Below the pieces are notes generated by a model. It was not told where the DNA came from and did not search any database. It saw only the letters and a list, made by a program, of their open reading frames with translations. From Prillingera fragicola (lineage: Eukaryota > Basidiomycota > Tremellomycetes > Trichosporonales > Trichosporonaceae), in contig BEDY01000004.1 of the NCBI GenBank assembly GCA_002335605.1, positions 868,001-932,000 on the forward strand: 64,000 bases of DNA, in the 5' to 3' direction. A program made the translations under genes and the position numbers. Below are positions 23,455-35,444 of the stretch, piece by piece. The first letter of the stretch is position 1. Every line of letters starts with the position of its first letter.

Positions 23455-23692
23455 GATGAGAGTGCACCGCTTGATGCGGCGCTGGGTATAAGAGAGGAGG
23501 GAATGAGAAAGGGGTAGAGGAAGGAGGAGGTTGAAAGAGTTGGACGAGTAAAGTCGCGCCTTCCAACAACACTTTTGGCAGACGACCACATTTTGTAATC
23601 ACCCATTAGAAACACCACATGAAGCGGTTCCTGAAGGTAATGATCACGTGATGATTTCTAATTGCTGATTACATGACGGCTTTCTGACGGAA

Positions 23693-25826
23693 ATGTTGAA
23701 CGCATCTTTCTCATCGACAACCATGGCAGAGGAGCGCGACACGGCCGCAACGCTCGCGTCACCGGCGGTGCCTAAGACAGCGTCTAGTCCAGGACCGAAA
23801 CCCGTGTCCAAGAACACAAAAGCCAAGCCCGAGGCTCAGGCAAACCAGATCCAGCACCCAAAGTTCATTCCAGCCTACAGAGGCTTGGACACACCCAACC
23901 TCCTTGCCGGCGCCGACGGCTGGGTTACACCGCTGTCATGCCCAGCCTACTTTCCCCTCGAGATCTTCCAGTCCGTTCTGCGTGAGATGAGCGAGCACCC
24001 CGAACGCAACTCGAGCTTGATCCTCCGCTCCGAGCCGGTACCGGACATGATCGCTACTGCGGCAGGCTCAGCTGAGGTTGACGCGGACGATGTGCTCGCG
24101 GCGCGATTGAGTGCAGGCTTGGAGCGCGAGTACCACAAGAGGTTGCGGTTTGTGCCACGTCAACCTCGCCGTGATGCGGTGCTGGAGCAGACGGTAGGAG
24201 GCTATGTGGACGAAGCAGGCAGCAAGGGTCTTGTGATCAAGACACCTATTGCTGACTCGGCAGCGGCGGTGCCGTACTACCACCCGCCAGTGCGCAAGCT
24301 CGCATTCTTGTGGGAGTCTTCTGAAGGGGAAGATGGCGTTACCAACGAGGGCGAAACTGCACAGGAGCCAGCTAAGACTGGCGAGGAGCCTGCCAAGGTT
24401 TACGGTCGTATCTCGATCTCGTATCTTCCCTTTGGCGACACACCAACGTCTGCTGGCGGTTTCCTCGCACCCCCACCAAAGCCACCAAGAAAGCGCTCAC
24501 CGCTCGCTGGTGGTGATGACGCCGCACCGCCCCCCGCGACTGTACTCGAGGACGACTCGGCGGAGGCAGCTGAAGACGCACGCGTCCTCGCGGATCGCCG
24601 TCTACAACGGACGTGCCGCGCACTTCTTGAGCGTCTCCACAAGCATGGCCATGGCACTCTTCTGGGCTACGTGAAACGCGTCCACCATGACGTAAGTTGC
24701 TTGTCAGTACAGTAGCTAACCCTTACAGGTCATTGTCTCGCGCACCCCATTTCAGGATCTGTACCAAGCTCTCAAGGAACGGCACAAGCACCTCGACTCG
24801 CGCGTCCCGAAAGCATGGAGCACAAAGGTCGAAGACGTCAAGCGTCACGTATGGAAGGTGAGTAGGCATGCGACCCAGTGGCGGCGCCAATGACATAGGA
24901 CCCTGGCTCACCAGACGACCGCCTTTTACCTACGGACTTGTCTTCTTGGGGTCAACAGGATATTGCTATTGCCGCTTTTTTGATGTTGTTGTGGAGGGAC
25001 ATGTACCCTGCTGTCGACGCTGGGGATGATGGAGTTGGAATGGAGTGGGATCAGTGGGGAAGGCCGCCGGCTGGGTTGGTGGATCTTGGCTGCGGAAACG
25101 GCTTGGTCGTGCACATTCTCGTCTCGGAGGTAGGCAGCTCCAGCTGGCATGGAGCTGACATTCAGGGCTACAAAGCAAACGGCTATGAGCTTCGCGCACG
25201 CCGTACTTGGCCCCAGTATCCGGAAGCGACCCAGGCAGCGCTGCACGAGCTGCCCATCCACATGCCGTCTTGGTTTCCTAGGACCATGGACGAGTGGGAC
25301 GCCGGAATGTGGGACGGCCGCGACGAATGTGTGATCACGGAAGGTTGCTTCATTTTGGGCAACCACGCCGATGAGCTGACAGTGAGTGCAACTTGCCAAC
25401 GGCCACTGACCCTTCCAGCCATGGATCCCCCTCCTGTCACTCATACCCGAGACCCCGGTCCCCTACCTCAACCTCCCTTGCTGCCTCCACACACTTGACG
25501 GCAACTTTACCTCGCTCGAGTTTGTTCCCCCACCCCACGAGCACACTCCCGAGGGCGGGCTCGAGGCCGGCCTTGAAGCCGGTGTGAGTCGGTACAAGGC
25601 GTACGTCATGTGGCTAGCCTATCGTGGCCTGCTCGCTGGCTGGGTGTGGGAGAAGGAGAGCCTCCGCATCCCCAGCACGCGTGGTATCGGTATCACCGCG
25701 CGTAAGCGCTGGACCAAGACTGCCGAGGACTTGCGAACCTGCCGCGCGTGGGCCCTGGACGAGGTCGAGGGTGTGCGCGTGCGCGGCGCATTCAAAATCC
25801 GTCAGAAAGAGGGCAAGGACCATTAA
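23693..25826 (+). CDS. TRM44: tRNA (uracil-O2)-methyltransferase Trm44
   Basis: Exons 23693-24691, 24729-24857, 24899-25129, 25166-25381, 25419-25826; all introns 36-41 nt and phase 0. Total 660 aa. The N-terminal third is Ala/Pro/Lys-rich. The methyltransferase part includes DIAIAAFLMLLW, the SAM-binding motif DLGCGNG (438-444) with LVVHIL after it, and NGYELRARRTW. This order is that of Trm44. Family knowledge: it makes 2'-O-methyluridine at position 44 of serine tRNAs in the cytoplasm. A second in-frame ATG at 23723 has a stronger context (ACCATGG) and may be the true start, removing 10 residues. The acceptor at 24898 is preferred because it keeps a DPGSPDD linker in frame; using 24953 instead would drop 18-19 residues. 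Confidence 0.92.
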
Positions 25827-26988
25827 ACCCAGTCGTGACGTGCGCGTTGGTGATCGTGTGGCTCTACGCCTACACGCGCTTGGAGGTCAGGATGATGCCC
25901 AAAGGAGGCGTCTACAATGCTTCTGACCCCAGAAATTGGCTTCTGTTCGCCGTTCTGTGCTTGCATCACCGCGGGTAGTGCCGGGCACTTCAGGACGGTG
26001 GTCCGAGCTCACACGGAGCCCACTGGGGTTGAGCAGGAGGTTGATCTTTATATCTAGCACATGGATACCCCCATTACTGTCCTACGAGGTCGAATGTCTG
26101 TTTACTTAACTTGTCTGCTCACTGCGATTTCCTAGCTCACGAGTGCATTGCCGTTCACCTCTAACCTGCAGTCTGACGAGGATGGGCGGTTGGTGCACGT
26201 CCGTCTGCCCTAGGTGCTGTGTATAGCTGGGTAGCCCTCCGTTGCCACCTCCGTGCACTACGCCCATCGAAGCCTCGTCGCTGCAACCGCCGGCGCCATC
26301 TTTGGTCCGAGAACACTACTCGGCCCGGTATGGAGGCTCAAAGGAGCATGTGCACGGGCCGCCGCGTAACCCTCACCGGGATGATAGGACGGACAGCAGG
26401 TGGCAATGTGTGAGAGAGCAACACAATAGGCGACCAGTGCAGAGGCGTCGCTTGCGTTTGGGCCACACCCAAGCTCCTGTGTCGGCCTGCGCCCCAGGTG
26501 TTCGGAGTAAAGGGTGTTGCTGGTTGGGGGTGGTGGCGCCTGCGCCGTCAAGGAGGGGGTGAAGAGAAGGGAGGGGGCCACACCTGGAGTGGGAGGGCTG
26601 CTTGTTGTGGATGTTGTGATGGTGAGACGCTCGTTGTTCAGCCCTAACAACCCCACTCATCGTTCATTCTACCCAACCATTCCTCCTAGACTCGCCGTTC
26701 TACGTTCGTTTTCTTGCCCCGTTTCTTGCTCTTTCCATTTTATCTTCACCTTCATCGACTGGTCCATCGCGTCGCAGCGCACGCAGGTCCAAGCGCACAT
26801 CCTTGTGTCCTGTTCTTCACTCTTCTTCAGCCTAGCATACTACATACCCTTTTCCTCCCCATATACCTCTTTTGCACCACCACGACCACTCGTCGCTCAG
26901 CAAGCGCGCGCCTACGCCAGGCTACCCTCACCCGCCACCCCCACAGCCCCTCCTGCTCATTGGAGGCTCCTCTCATTTCCTCCTCACC
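25827..26988. other. Intergenic with long pyrimidine-rich leader
   Basis: 1.16 kb between TRM44 and the membrane protein gene. The last 300-350 bases are C/T-rich on the plus strand and look like promoter plus 5' leader of the downstream gene. No supported gene. Confidence 0.6.
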
Positions 26989-29151
26989 ATGACGCACACT
27001 CCACGCCGCCTCGACGGTCGCTCGGAGGTGCTTTCCCACTTTGTCAAACTCCATCGCTCGCTGCATCACCGGCAAGCCGACAATGCCACCGCTGATGATG
27101 CCGCCACCACTTCCTCATCCAATTCTCCTCTGTCAACCGCAACGCCGACACGCGACACGCAGGCCACCACGAGACGAGGAGCTGGTGGACGCGACACTGC
27201 TTCTCCTCGACCTGAAAATATCACGCGTGACAGGCCAGGGACTTCGAGCAACCTCGAGGGAACTGGCGTAGAGACTGCCAAAACGACAGCGACGACTCAC
27301 GAACCCGAACCCGAACCAACCACCGAGACCACTAGCGCTACGCCGCCCGAACCAACATCAGACGAGTCAGTGCTTTTGTCTTTTAGTCATTGTACTTGAA
27401 ATTTCACTGATACCATGCCTAGGCGCACTACATCGGGGTGGAAAGAAACTTCATCGCCTTCTGTTGAGAGTTGGACACCGGCCACGACCTCAGAGCTGAA
27501 GCCACCTACTTCTACGCAGGTGTTGGCACGAACTTCAACGTCGGTGGCGCCGACTTCGACCTGGGTTCTTCCCGACACTACCTCCCTCATTGAAGAATGG
27601 GCGATTGAGACAACCTCAACATGGGTGCCGACATCAACACAGGTGTCCACCAGCTCGAAGCCCAATGCTTGGAATTCTGAGAACACAAGCGCGGTCAACG
27701 CGTTGCTTACCACCTCAGCCATCTCCATGTCCTCTGCTGTATCTTCCTCCACTATTGTCCGACTTGTCCCTTCTTCTTCCTCTTCTGCATCGTTTGCTTC
27801 GACGCAGAACAAAAATGTCGCCGCCATCGTCACGGCGACACCCTCTCCTTCGGCGTCGTCCTCAACGGTCGGCGCTTCTCCCGCCGAGTCCGAAGCAGGC
27901 ACTGTTAAGCTCGCTCCGGGCGCAATTGCTGGTGAGTCCACTTGGCCTGGGCCAAAACACAACCGAGTTTTGGATAGTGCCATCCCTGTGTGCGAGTCGT
28001 GTTTGTTGGGGAAGGAACCAGTGGCGTCCCCTTCGGTGCATTGTTACCTTGTTGTGCTTCTCCGTATTCTGTGATCTTCCCTTCGTTCCTACCCACCATT
28101 GCTGACTTCAAGGTATCGCCATTGCGTGTATTGTCGCCATTTTACTAGCAATTGTGCTTTTTCTTTGCTCCGTAAGTGCTATGCACTCTTCCAGTGAGGG
28201 CTACTCACACTCCAGCGACGCCGGAACCAGCGCGGATCTACCTCTCGAGGGCTCGCCGACGGCGACCATATTACCGGGTTTGGCTCCTTCGGTACTGAAT
28301 GGGAGCGCAAGGGCGACCTCAAGCGCAGTGGAACACAACACAGTGCACTTGACTTCTCCGATGATCCCGTCTCCCCGACCAAGCCATGGCGCGGTAAGAA
28401 TGGACACCTGGGCGTTCCAATGCCCCAAATGGGACAAATCTCGCGCGGCTTTACTTCGCACTCGCACAACCAAAGCATCCCATCGGCACCGACCTGGCCA
28501 CTTGTATCTGCTCCTATGCCTGTGAGCGGCTACTCGTCTGGCCGCTCACCTGGCTCCCCAACGTCCATGTATCCGCCCACACTCGGCAGCAACAACACGA
28601 GCACGTTCAAGTACGACGATCGCGCGAGCGATGACGACCACGAACGACCTCCCTTGCAAGAGCGCGACACGCTCAGCGCTCAGTTCTACGATGACTGGCT
28701 CACCTATACCACCAGGCCTGGAGACGAGCAGCGTGCCAGCACAATGACCAGCGCAGGCATAGCAGGCGGCGGAGCAGGGCATGTGCACTACCCCCGCTCA
28801 AACCTTGGTCACATGCACGCACGCAATCACAGCGACGCGACACCCGACAATCTTGCCAACCCTCATGCATCCAACGGCAGCAACACCCCACCTGCCACTC
28901 CGCGTTCCGTCGGCGCCCTCTTTGACGCCTACGGCAACACGGCCACGGGGCAGGCGCAGGCCGTCCTCCAGCGCTTGCCGTGGGTAAGGCACAACACCCC
29001 TCCCCCAGTGCCGCCGATCCCTCAGGCCTTCGCCCTCCCAAGCATAGGTCAAGTCGGCCATGCCCACCACGGCGAGATACACCACATAGGCTATCCAGAC
29101 CCAAGTGAACTTCCCTATGCGCGCCGTCGCGACGTGGGGCACGCGATGTAA
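26989..29151 (+). CDS. Ser/Thr-rich single-pass membrane protein (sensor/mucin-like)
   Basis: Exons 26989-27365, 27423-27931, 28113-28171, 28216-29151. Total 626 aa. Residues 1-295 are extremely rich in Thr, Ser and Pro (repeated TST, PTST, SSSS), a typical heavily O-glycosylated ectodomain. The third exon encodes almost exactly one membrane span (about 297-314, IAIACIVAILLAIVLFLC) followed by RRRNQR as a stop-transfer. The cytoplasmic half is Pro/Ser/His-rich with many Asn. Topology (N-out, C-in) follows from the positive-inside rule. No signal peptide is visible after the ATG, and the upstream in-frame stretch starts without an ATG. I infer either an undetected upstream exon or a reverse signal-anchor. 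Confidence 0.78.
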
Positions 29152-29826
29152 ACATCCGCCAACGTGTTGGGAAGTCGGCTCCACATTCCTCGGCGCTGCC
29201 CACAGGCCAGGGCGGCCACTCCTCCGCTGCGCGGTGGAGAATCTCGTGGACCTCTCCCCCAAACTGTCTCTCTCTTGCCTGTCCGTGTCTGCATGTGTCC
29301 GTGTGGCCATGTCTATTCCTTTGTCGCAGGGACGTGTGGCGTGCTGAGGGCGTGTGGATTGGGTATTTTGTTTGGTCCTTTTTCTAGATTAGGCATCACC
29401 CGTTTTATCTGCATTTCGGTTCTCTGTCCCGTTGGCCGTGTTGTTCGTGTAGTGCACAGCATGCTGGCCAGAGTTTAAGTAAATCCCATGCAGATAAAAA
29501 TGTCGCTGGGGACCAGATGATTCTGGGTCATGTGGATACACTGAGGAGAGCCAGAAAGTGTTGCACGACGGGGCTGGAGAGACAGCCGAGACTAACGATG
29601 AGTTTGCGGGGATGTCCTGCTGGTTTCTTCTCTTTTGACATCAATACCTTGGACGTGAAACTGTCCAGGTAGACGGCAAGGTGAAACAGATGGCCGGATC
29701 GAGAAAAGGAGGGGGCGAAACCGAGATCGTGAATCGTCAAACGTGTCCTTCTGTTCGCAGTGGCCGCCACGGGCCATGTCTTGAGCATCGAGTGATCACA
29801 GACCAGTTGCAGTTTGCAGACTCTAC
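29152..29826. other. Intergenic, convergent region
   Basis: Downstream of the membrane protein gene. Nothing coding was recognised on either strand. Confidence 0.55.
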
Positions 29827-30756
29827 TCAAATTGTTCCTTGCTGTGGTGGTGAACTGCGATCAAGCGAAGGAGGAGCGGATTGTCTGTGTTGAAGAAGTT
29901 GCCGACGGTTAGAGTCGTGGAGGTCGGAAGGAGTCGCCGGTGGGAAGACTGGCTACCATACTCACAGTTGCTGTATATTTTGGGCCTCCCGTTCTGTCAA
30001 AACCGTATTCAAGGCCCTGTGGGAGGAGATTGTTGTGAGAGAAGGTGCATGTACTGTACGCGCACATCGGGTGAACGATGGGAGGTAAATAAAACCGTCA
30101 TCACATCCTGGCGCAGGCTGCTACCGCCGTTGCGTGTAATGGGCCCCAGCATAGCATTGCCAACCTTTTCCCAGGGAGGAGAAATAAGGTATGCGAAGAA
30201 GAGGCTTAAGAGATGTTGTTAATAGTACAATGAGATGCTTGAAGGGAATTATGCGGTGACAATCGTATGTGTAGTGACAGTGAAGTGGTGCCACCAATTG
30301 AAGAGTCCCACCGAGAGCTCTCAACTGCAAGGTCTGATGTAAAATTGTCAACAGGTAGGAGAAGAGACCAAAAGACAGGTGAAAGGTGTCATGATCCAGA
30401 GAGAGGGTGAAACACGTGAACAGACAGGAGACGAACTGCTCACTTCGGACAGACTTGAGCATCTTTTGAAAGAGCGTGCCGACGACCATTGCCTGCTCGG
30501 TGTTCCCCCACAACGTCAACTCACGCGGTACCCATACATGCTGGCGTGGTATCCTCTGTATCATGGTATCAGCCTGGTGGTGTTGAGTTCCGAAGGAAGG
30601 ACCACCGATGGAAGGACCACCGATGGATGGCGGGCGATGCCATGATGGTGGTCGAGAGGGTTCGGGGGTCGAGCTACCAACCACCGTGGTAGAGACTGAG
30701 AACTGGGATGAGAGGCATGACCCAAAAACATTTGCAGATGTTCCGTCAGCAAACAT
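29827..30756 (-). CDS. Tentative lineage-specific gene of unknown function (model incomplete)
   Basis: Three stretches on the minus strand look coding and have good splice ends: 30756-30444 (start MFADGTSANVFGS; donor GTGAGC), 30016-29966 (ALNTVLTEREAQNIQQ; donor GTGAGT) and 29884-29827 (ending SPPQQGTI and a stop). The last two join in frame. The first leaves one base where two are needed, so at least one small exon between 30443 and 30017 is missing from this model. One candidate of 40 nt after ...TTAACAACATCTCTTAAG would restore the frame. The N-terminal part has a duplicated PSIGG unit and a helix (TLWGNTEQAMVVGTLFQKML). No known domain. It fills an otherwise 3.3-kb gap. Confidence 0.35.
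30588..30622. repeat. Short tandem repeat, two copies of a 15-nt unit
   Basis: The unit GGAAGGACCACCGAT occurs twice in direct tandem with a third partial copy. On the minus strand it would encode a repeated Pro-Ser-Ile-Gly-Gly unit in the tentative gene. Confidence 0.6.
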
Positions 30757-32434
30757 GGGCAAGCCCAGTTGAGCGAGTAATGGCGACCAAGGAGATGAAG
30801 CGAGGCAAGTCTGTCCGATGAACGACGAGTACGAGGTGCCAGCTGACGAAGAAGCGAAGTGCAGTGACTAAAAAATATACACACAAGTGTAAGGTTAATT
30901 TGAAGATGTACTGAGATGATGGGTGAAGCAAAAGGTGAAGGAGGAAGATGAGATGGAGGATGGCCATTCCCGGGCACGACCCGACGTGGAATGAATAAAC
31001 AACCGATGTGCTGACATCTACTGATCTCTGGACCAGAAACCATATCATGATCACAGAGAGTTCCTCTGCTTGACAACAGGATGGAATCAAAGGGATACCA
31101 GACCGAAGAAGTGCGACCAGCCATGGGCATGGAAGGGACCAAGCAGTTTGATGAGGGCAAGGGCCGCCATGGGGAACTAACAGCAGAAGCCGCTGAAAGA
31201 GAGGGAGTGGGCTTGTAGGCGCCGAGAAAGACCATTGGTTACGATCAGGCAGTTGGAGTGAAAGAGCATGAAGAAATAAGGTGGGGCAAAGGAAGGAAGA
31301 CGGTAGGTGTTTGGGGTAGGAAGGGAGGACCACTCAGGTCAGGTGGGAAACGCGGAGGCGAGTTCTGTGCTTCGCTCACGTTTTCCGCCGATCCTCATGA
31401 ACTGATTGCTTCTCCTAAAATGTCAAACAACATCCTAGCTCACAATGCACCACTTGACAGTATGGCAGAGCAGCAATCGTGTGGCTGATGAAATGAAATG
31501 GAAGGTGATGGCAACAACCACTTGGTTGGGCTAAAAGATCCGTGTCGCGTGTTGTGCAGCGTTGTGTACCTCTTGACGGACCGTTCCTGGCATACGCTGA
31601 CGTCGATCTGGCGAACAAGTGTACTCTGGCGTTGTTCAGTCGGCGGCGCTCAGAGAAGTGTACTGCAAGCTTCAACGATGAATCGATGAGCTCTACAAGT
31701 TCTAAAAGACACGGGGGGAGGGGTCGCAGAACCCGCCCCTCCGTCAAAAGCTCGACATCGCCACCGCCGCCGGGCCTTGTTCACCGGGGCAGCTCAGCCC
31801 ACGTTCCCCCAATACAGGCTTGGAACCCGTGCATCATCAATTTTGGTACGCGCCATGACGCGCTCCGACGCGTGTGAAGGTCGGACCGCGATATCCGGCG
31901 GCGTAGAATGGACGCCCCACTGCTAAGCATCCGACCTCTGTTCAGTGCCTCAGCGATGCCATTGGTCCTCAGTAGAGATCAGTCCGACTGATCATCGCGC
32001 GCACACGCGTGGTTCAGACTAATGGCAATAGCTTGGGCCGGAAACTGGCAGAGATACGCTTGACTAGTTCCTCCGCGGCAATATCACACTATGGACGATA
32101 AACTCACATGTCTACTTTCTTCTGGACAGCTGACCAACTTGACTCCGTGACATTCCTCAAATGTTGGCCCACAACGAACGGGGGTCGGAGACCGCGATGG
32201 ATGCCGGTAGATTCAGAAAAGAATGATCTTCAGTTACTGGGAGCGAGGCTGGTACTACTGCGCGTTTGCTTTGTATGCGGAACAATGCATATAGGTCGCT
32301 CGGGGAGCCGTTCAATGCCTGATGCGCAACTACGCTCTGATAGCGTAGCTCGCCATGAGGCCGCTGCCCGTGATAGATGGGCCATCTAGGGCAACCACCG
32401 CGGGGCAGTAGCCGCATTACGCTCTATTCACCGT
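30757..32434. other. Long intergenic region, purine-rich plus strand
   Basis: 1.7 kb. From about 30880 to 31340 the plus strand is purine-rich, so the minus strand is pyrimidine-rich like the leaders seen elsewhere here. It may be promoter and 5' leader of the tentative minus-strand gene. From 31340 to 32434 I see nothing definite. Long minus-strand frames here have no recognisable product. Confidence 0.5.
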
Positions 32435-33555
32435 CTACTTCATCTTGTCAAGAGCACGGTTGAAACCGCCGCGGCGGTTCATGTACTGGCGCCATGTTCG
32501 CTTCTTGTTGACTTTTGCGCCTCCGACATCCTCATTGCCCTCAACCTCGGTACCCTGGCCGCATCAGCAATGTAACAGACAATGTGGTTAAACTCACCTT
32601 TGTTGTTCCAAAGCCGCCGAAACCCATCATCTTGGCCATGGCTGCCGTCTCGTCGTCCAGATCCTCATCGGGTCCCTTGTCCTCCTCCTCTTCCTCCTCT
32701 TTGCGTTCAGCTAGGATGTCAGCACACATACAGCACATGCAGCAGCACAGCACTCACCCTCGGGCACGATCTTTGTGCCATCCGCTGCGTAACGCACACC
32801 CATTGCGCGTTCCTCTTCGCGACGCCGACGCCCCTCCTCAATGGCCCGACGGTCCAGCACAGGTGGCCGATCGTCCCGCCTGCCATACTGGCCCCTCGGT
32901 GCTTCGCGAGGGTCGCGCGTGTCCCGTCCACTGTCGCGCCCATAGCCCCCACCACGTCCACCGTCGCGGTCGTGATAGTCACGACCTCCGGCGCCGTGCT
33001 CGCGATCGACACGCTCGCCGCGGTAGTCACCTCTATCCGCGCGGTCATAGCCCCCACGACCACTCTCACGGTCGCGCCAAGACACACGCTCGTCCCGTCC
33101 GTAGCCACCACCACCACCGCTGTATCCCCCTCGTCCTCCACGTCCTCCGCCATCGCCACGGCGGTACTCGCCAGGCTCACGGTCGCTGCGGTCCCGGCCG
33201 CCGTCGCGGTCGCCGTAGGGTAGACCGCGAGCTGGTTCAGCGCGGGATGGCCCTGGAAGCTCAGCATCACTAACTATGCACAACAACAAAACGGGAGATG
33301 GGAAGGATGATGAATGCGGGTGGGCGCAATGATGGATCTGCACAAAGTTGGGCAGCCCAAGAGATATTGCATACAGCGATGGGGGTAGCTGTTCAAACGA
33401 GGGCTTCCCACGCTATCACCTGCACGACCATGCAGTAGCACATGACGGAGACGAGAAAAGCTAGACGTACCTCTGTCGCCACCGGTTGCACGGCGTGGGC
33501 TGGACGACCTGTCTCGCCTGTATCCTCTTGGCGGAGAGTCGCGGCGCGCGGACAT
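32435..33555 (-). CDS. U4/U6.U5 tri-snRNP 27-kDa protein (SNRNP27-like)
   Basis: Exons 33555-33471, 33273-32758, 32710-32598, 32554-32435; introns of 197, 47 and 43 nt. Total 277 aa. The N-terminus and middle are RS/RG/RD-rich (DRSSSPRR, then glycine-arginine and Arg-Asp-Tyr repeats), as in spliceosomal proteins. The diagnostic C-terminus is MAKMMGFGGFGTTKG then RTWRQYMNRRGGFNRALDKM, matching the SNRNP27 domain (MMGF...YMNRKGGFNRPLD). Family knowledge: a tri-snRNP component near the U6 ACAGAGA region, helping 5' splice-site choice in the nucleus. The Gly/Asp-Arg region is longer than in animal versions. Identification rests on the C-terminal domain and is strong. Confidence 0.92.
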
Positions 33556-33799
33556 TGCACTCTTGATGCTTGAAAGTCAAGGGTGGAGATCTCCGGAACA
33601 ATGGGGGTAGGCTCGGAAGCCGTGGGGCAGCGAGTAGACTTGTGATGCAAAGTGGACAGAGAGAAGAAGAGGGGCTAACATTGCTCGCTGTTGACTGTGA
33701 AGGGACAGAGATTTGGGTGAGATCCATTGATTGATTAGCGGAACCAAAAACCCCAAATGCATCATTTAACAGTTATTAGATTTGATTACAAAAAGCATC

Positions 33800-34531
33800 T
33801 CATCCGAGAGCCTTTACTTCTTCGCGAGCGTCTTCGACGCGTTTGACAGTCTTATCCATGACTCGCTTCAGCGCAGCAGGCAACTCCAACAACTTGCAGA
33901 ACTCGAGCAACTCCTCTGAAGAAGCATCGAGCTCGAGTGCGGCCTTGAGTCGCTCCTCGCGCTTCTGCCTGCGGAATTTGTGTCAGCCCTCATCGTCGAC
34001 CAGACACCATTGTTGTCCTCCGACACCACAGCCACTCACTTTGGAGAATAATACAATGAACAGAACGTGTGGATTGCCTGGCACCGCTCGCAACGCTGCC
34101 CGGGTTTGCCACGACAGCTTGCACCAGCACGTGCGCAGCGGCGGCAAGGCTCGTCGTGAACACCCACGGGTACGGGGCTAGGCGCGGCTGCAACTCGCGG
34201 TGATCCTGCTGAACCACGTCCGCGTTGTGTTGCCCCAGAGGCGGCGATAGCCGCCACGCCCATGTCAGCGAGTGCAGGAGAACGGCTGCTCGACTGCTCG
34301 GTAGTGCCTTTGCGAGAGCGGTCGGCTGAGAGGGGCTTGCGGTCGAGTGGTGAGGGAGAGTGCGGTTGTGGACGGAAGGATGGTGGCTGGCCACTGCCGG
34401 GGGAATATGAATGTGCGGTCGGGGCGAAAGGATGTTGATTTGTCGGGGTGTGGGAGAGACCGAGACGTTACCACCGCCTGCGAGGTCGGTGATGCTGAAC
34501 CAGTCTTTGCCTTCTTTGCCGGTGGCGGCAT
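33800..34531 (-). CDS. Small protein with Zn2Cys6-spaced cysteine cluster and C-terminal coiled coil
   Basis: Exons 34531-34472, 34386-34040, 33968-33800; introns of 85 and 71 nt. Total 191 aa. It starts MPPPAKKAKTG, a basic segment that could be a nuclear signal, followed by a Ser/Pro/Arg-rich stretch. Six cysteines at 101, 104, 111, 119, 122 and 129 have spacing C-X2-C-X6-C-X7-C-X2-C-X6-C, exactly that of fungal binuclear clusters. The first loop is ARAGAS rather than basic, so classical DNA contact is doubtful. The last 55 residues are charged and helical (KQKREERLKAALELDASSEE...). No fungal_trans domain, and far shorter than normal zinc-cluster regulators. Function unknown. Exon 1's donor (GTAACG) is the weakest part of the model. 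Confidence 0.72.
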
Positions 34532-35444
34532 GGCTGCGAGGGAGGAAGAGAGTGGGTGTTCGAGGTGGAAACGCGAGAAACGGGCCAGTGTGCATGTGAA
34601 AAGTGTTATGCGAACGTTGGGCGGAACACCGCCAGTAGTCGCGCACAAGAGCCAGCGGCACGCCTGAAGCGCCGACAGACGGTCGTTGCCAGTGCGCCGC
34701 TGTTGATGTAAAAGGCGCTCGCCATGTCCACAAGAGCGGCGCTTTTCCCAACGAGCGGCCTTGCCACACTCGGCCCTTTGGGCAACGCGTCATGCCCTGG
34801 AATGACACCTCTCGCTTACGGCCCGTCTCCACGCAAACTGCATACCAGATGTCACTCGTTCGACTCTCTGCTCCATGGCACCTGCGAATGGTCAAGAGCG
34901 GAGCAGCAGGGGCCAACTCGTGTTCACGGAGAGCCGCGATGGTCAAAGAGCGTCATTGACGAGGAATGAACTACCCGACCCCGTGGCACGTCAGCCACAA
35001 CGATGCATACCACGTTCAATATGTAAAGAACTGCTGCGGTATTTGACGCAGCCACACAAGTTTTTGGCCAGTTTGGCGCCACGCAGTAGTTGTTCGCCAG
35101 GTTGGTCGACGGCGAACACCACATGGGTCGCTCCACAGTTTCCGCCTGCCGTCTATTCGTATGGAAAATGAACAGCGTACGGCCTGCTACGATGCTTTGT
35201 GCGCGTCGCAAACATCGTCATGCCGCTCCAAAGGGTGCGAGCAGAGGTGGCATCCCTCTGGGGTGTTTCGCCACCATGCAAACACTCAGGCACCCCGCAT
35301 TCGATAATGCGATCACTCTAGATCACCTTCGTTTCTCGTCTTCGCGCCACGATGTATCCATACCTTATAGCTGCAATCCGTGTCTTTGCCAAACTACCTA
35401 TTTTGATGTCGGTGTGACTAACCCTGCGGCAACTCCTTTCGTGC
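34532..35444. other. Intergenic, no gene seen
   Basis: Lies between the zinc-cluster protein start and the nitrilase stop, both on minus. Frames are short and unlike their neighbours. Confidence 0.55.

Noticed and set aside
30561..31235. 224-residue minus frame
   Set aside because: Composition is that of a pyrimidine-rich leader (Ser/Pro/Leu) with no domain; the coding-looking part lies in another frame from 30756.
32515..33273. 252-residue plus frame rich in His/Arg
   Set aside because: Antisense of the Arg/Gly/Asp-rich region of the SNRNP27-like gene.
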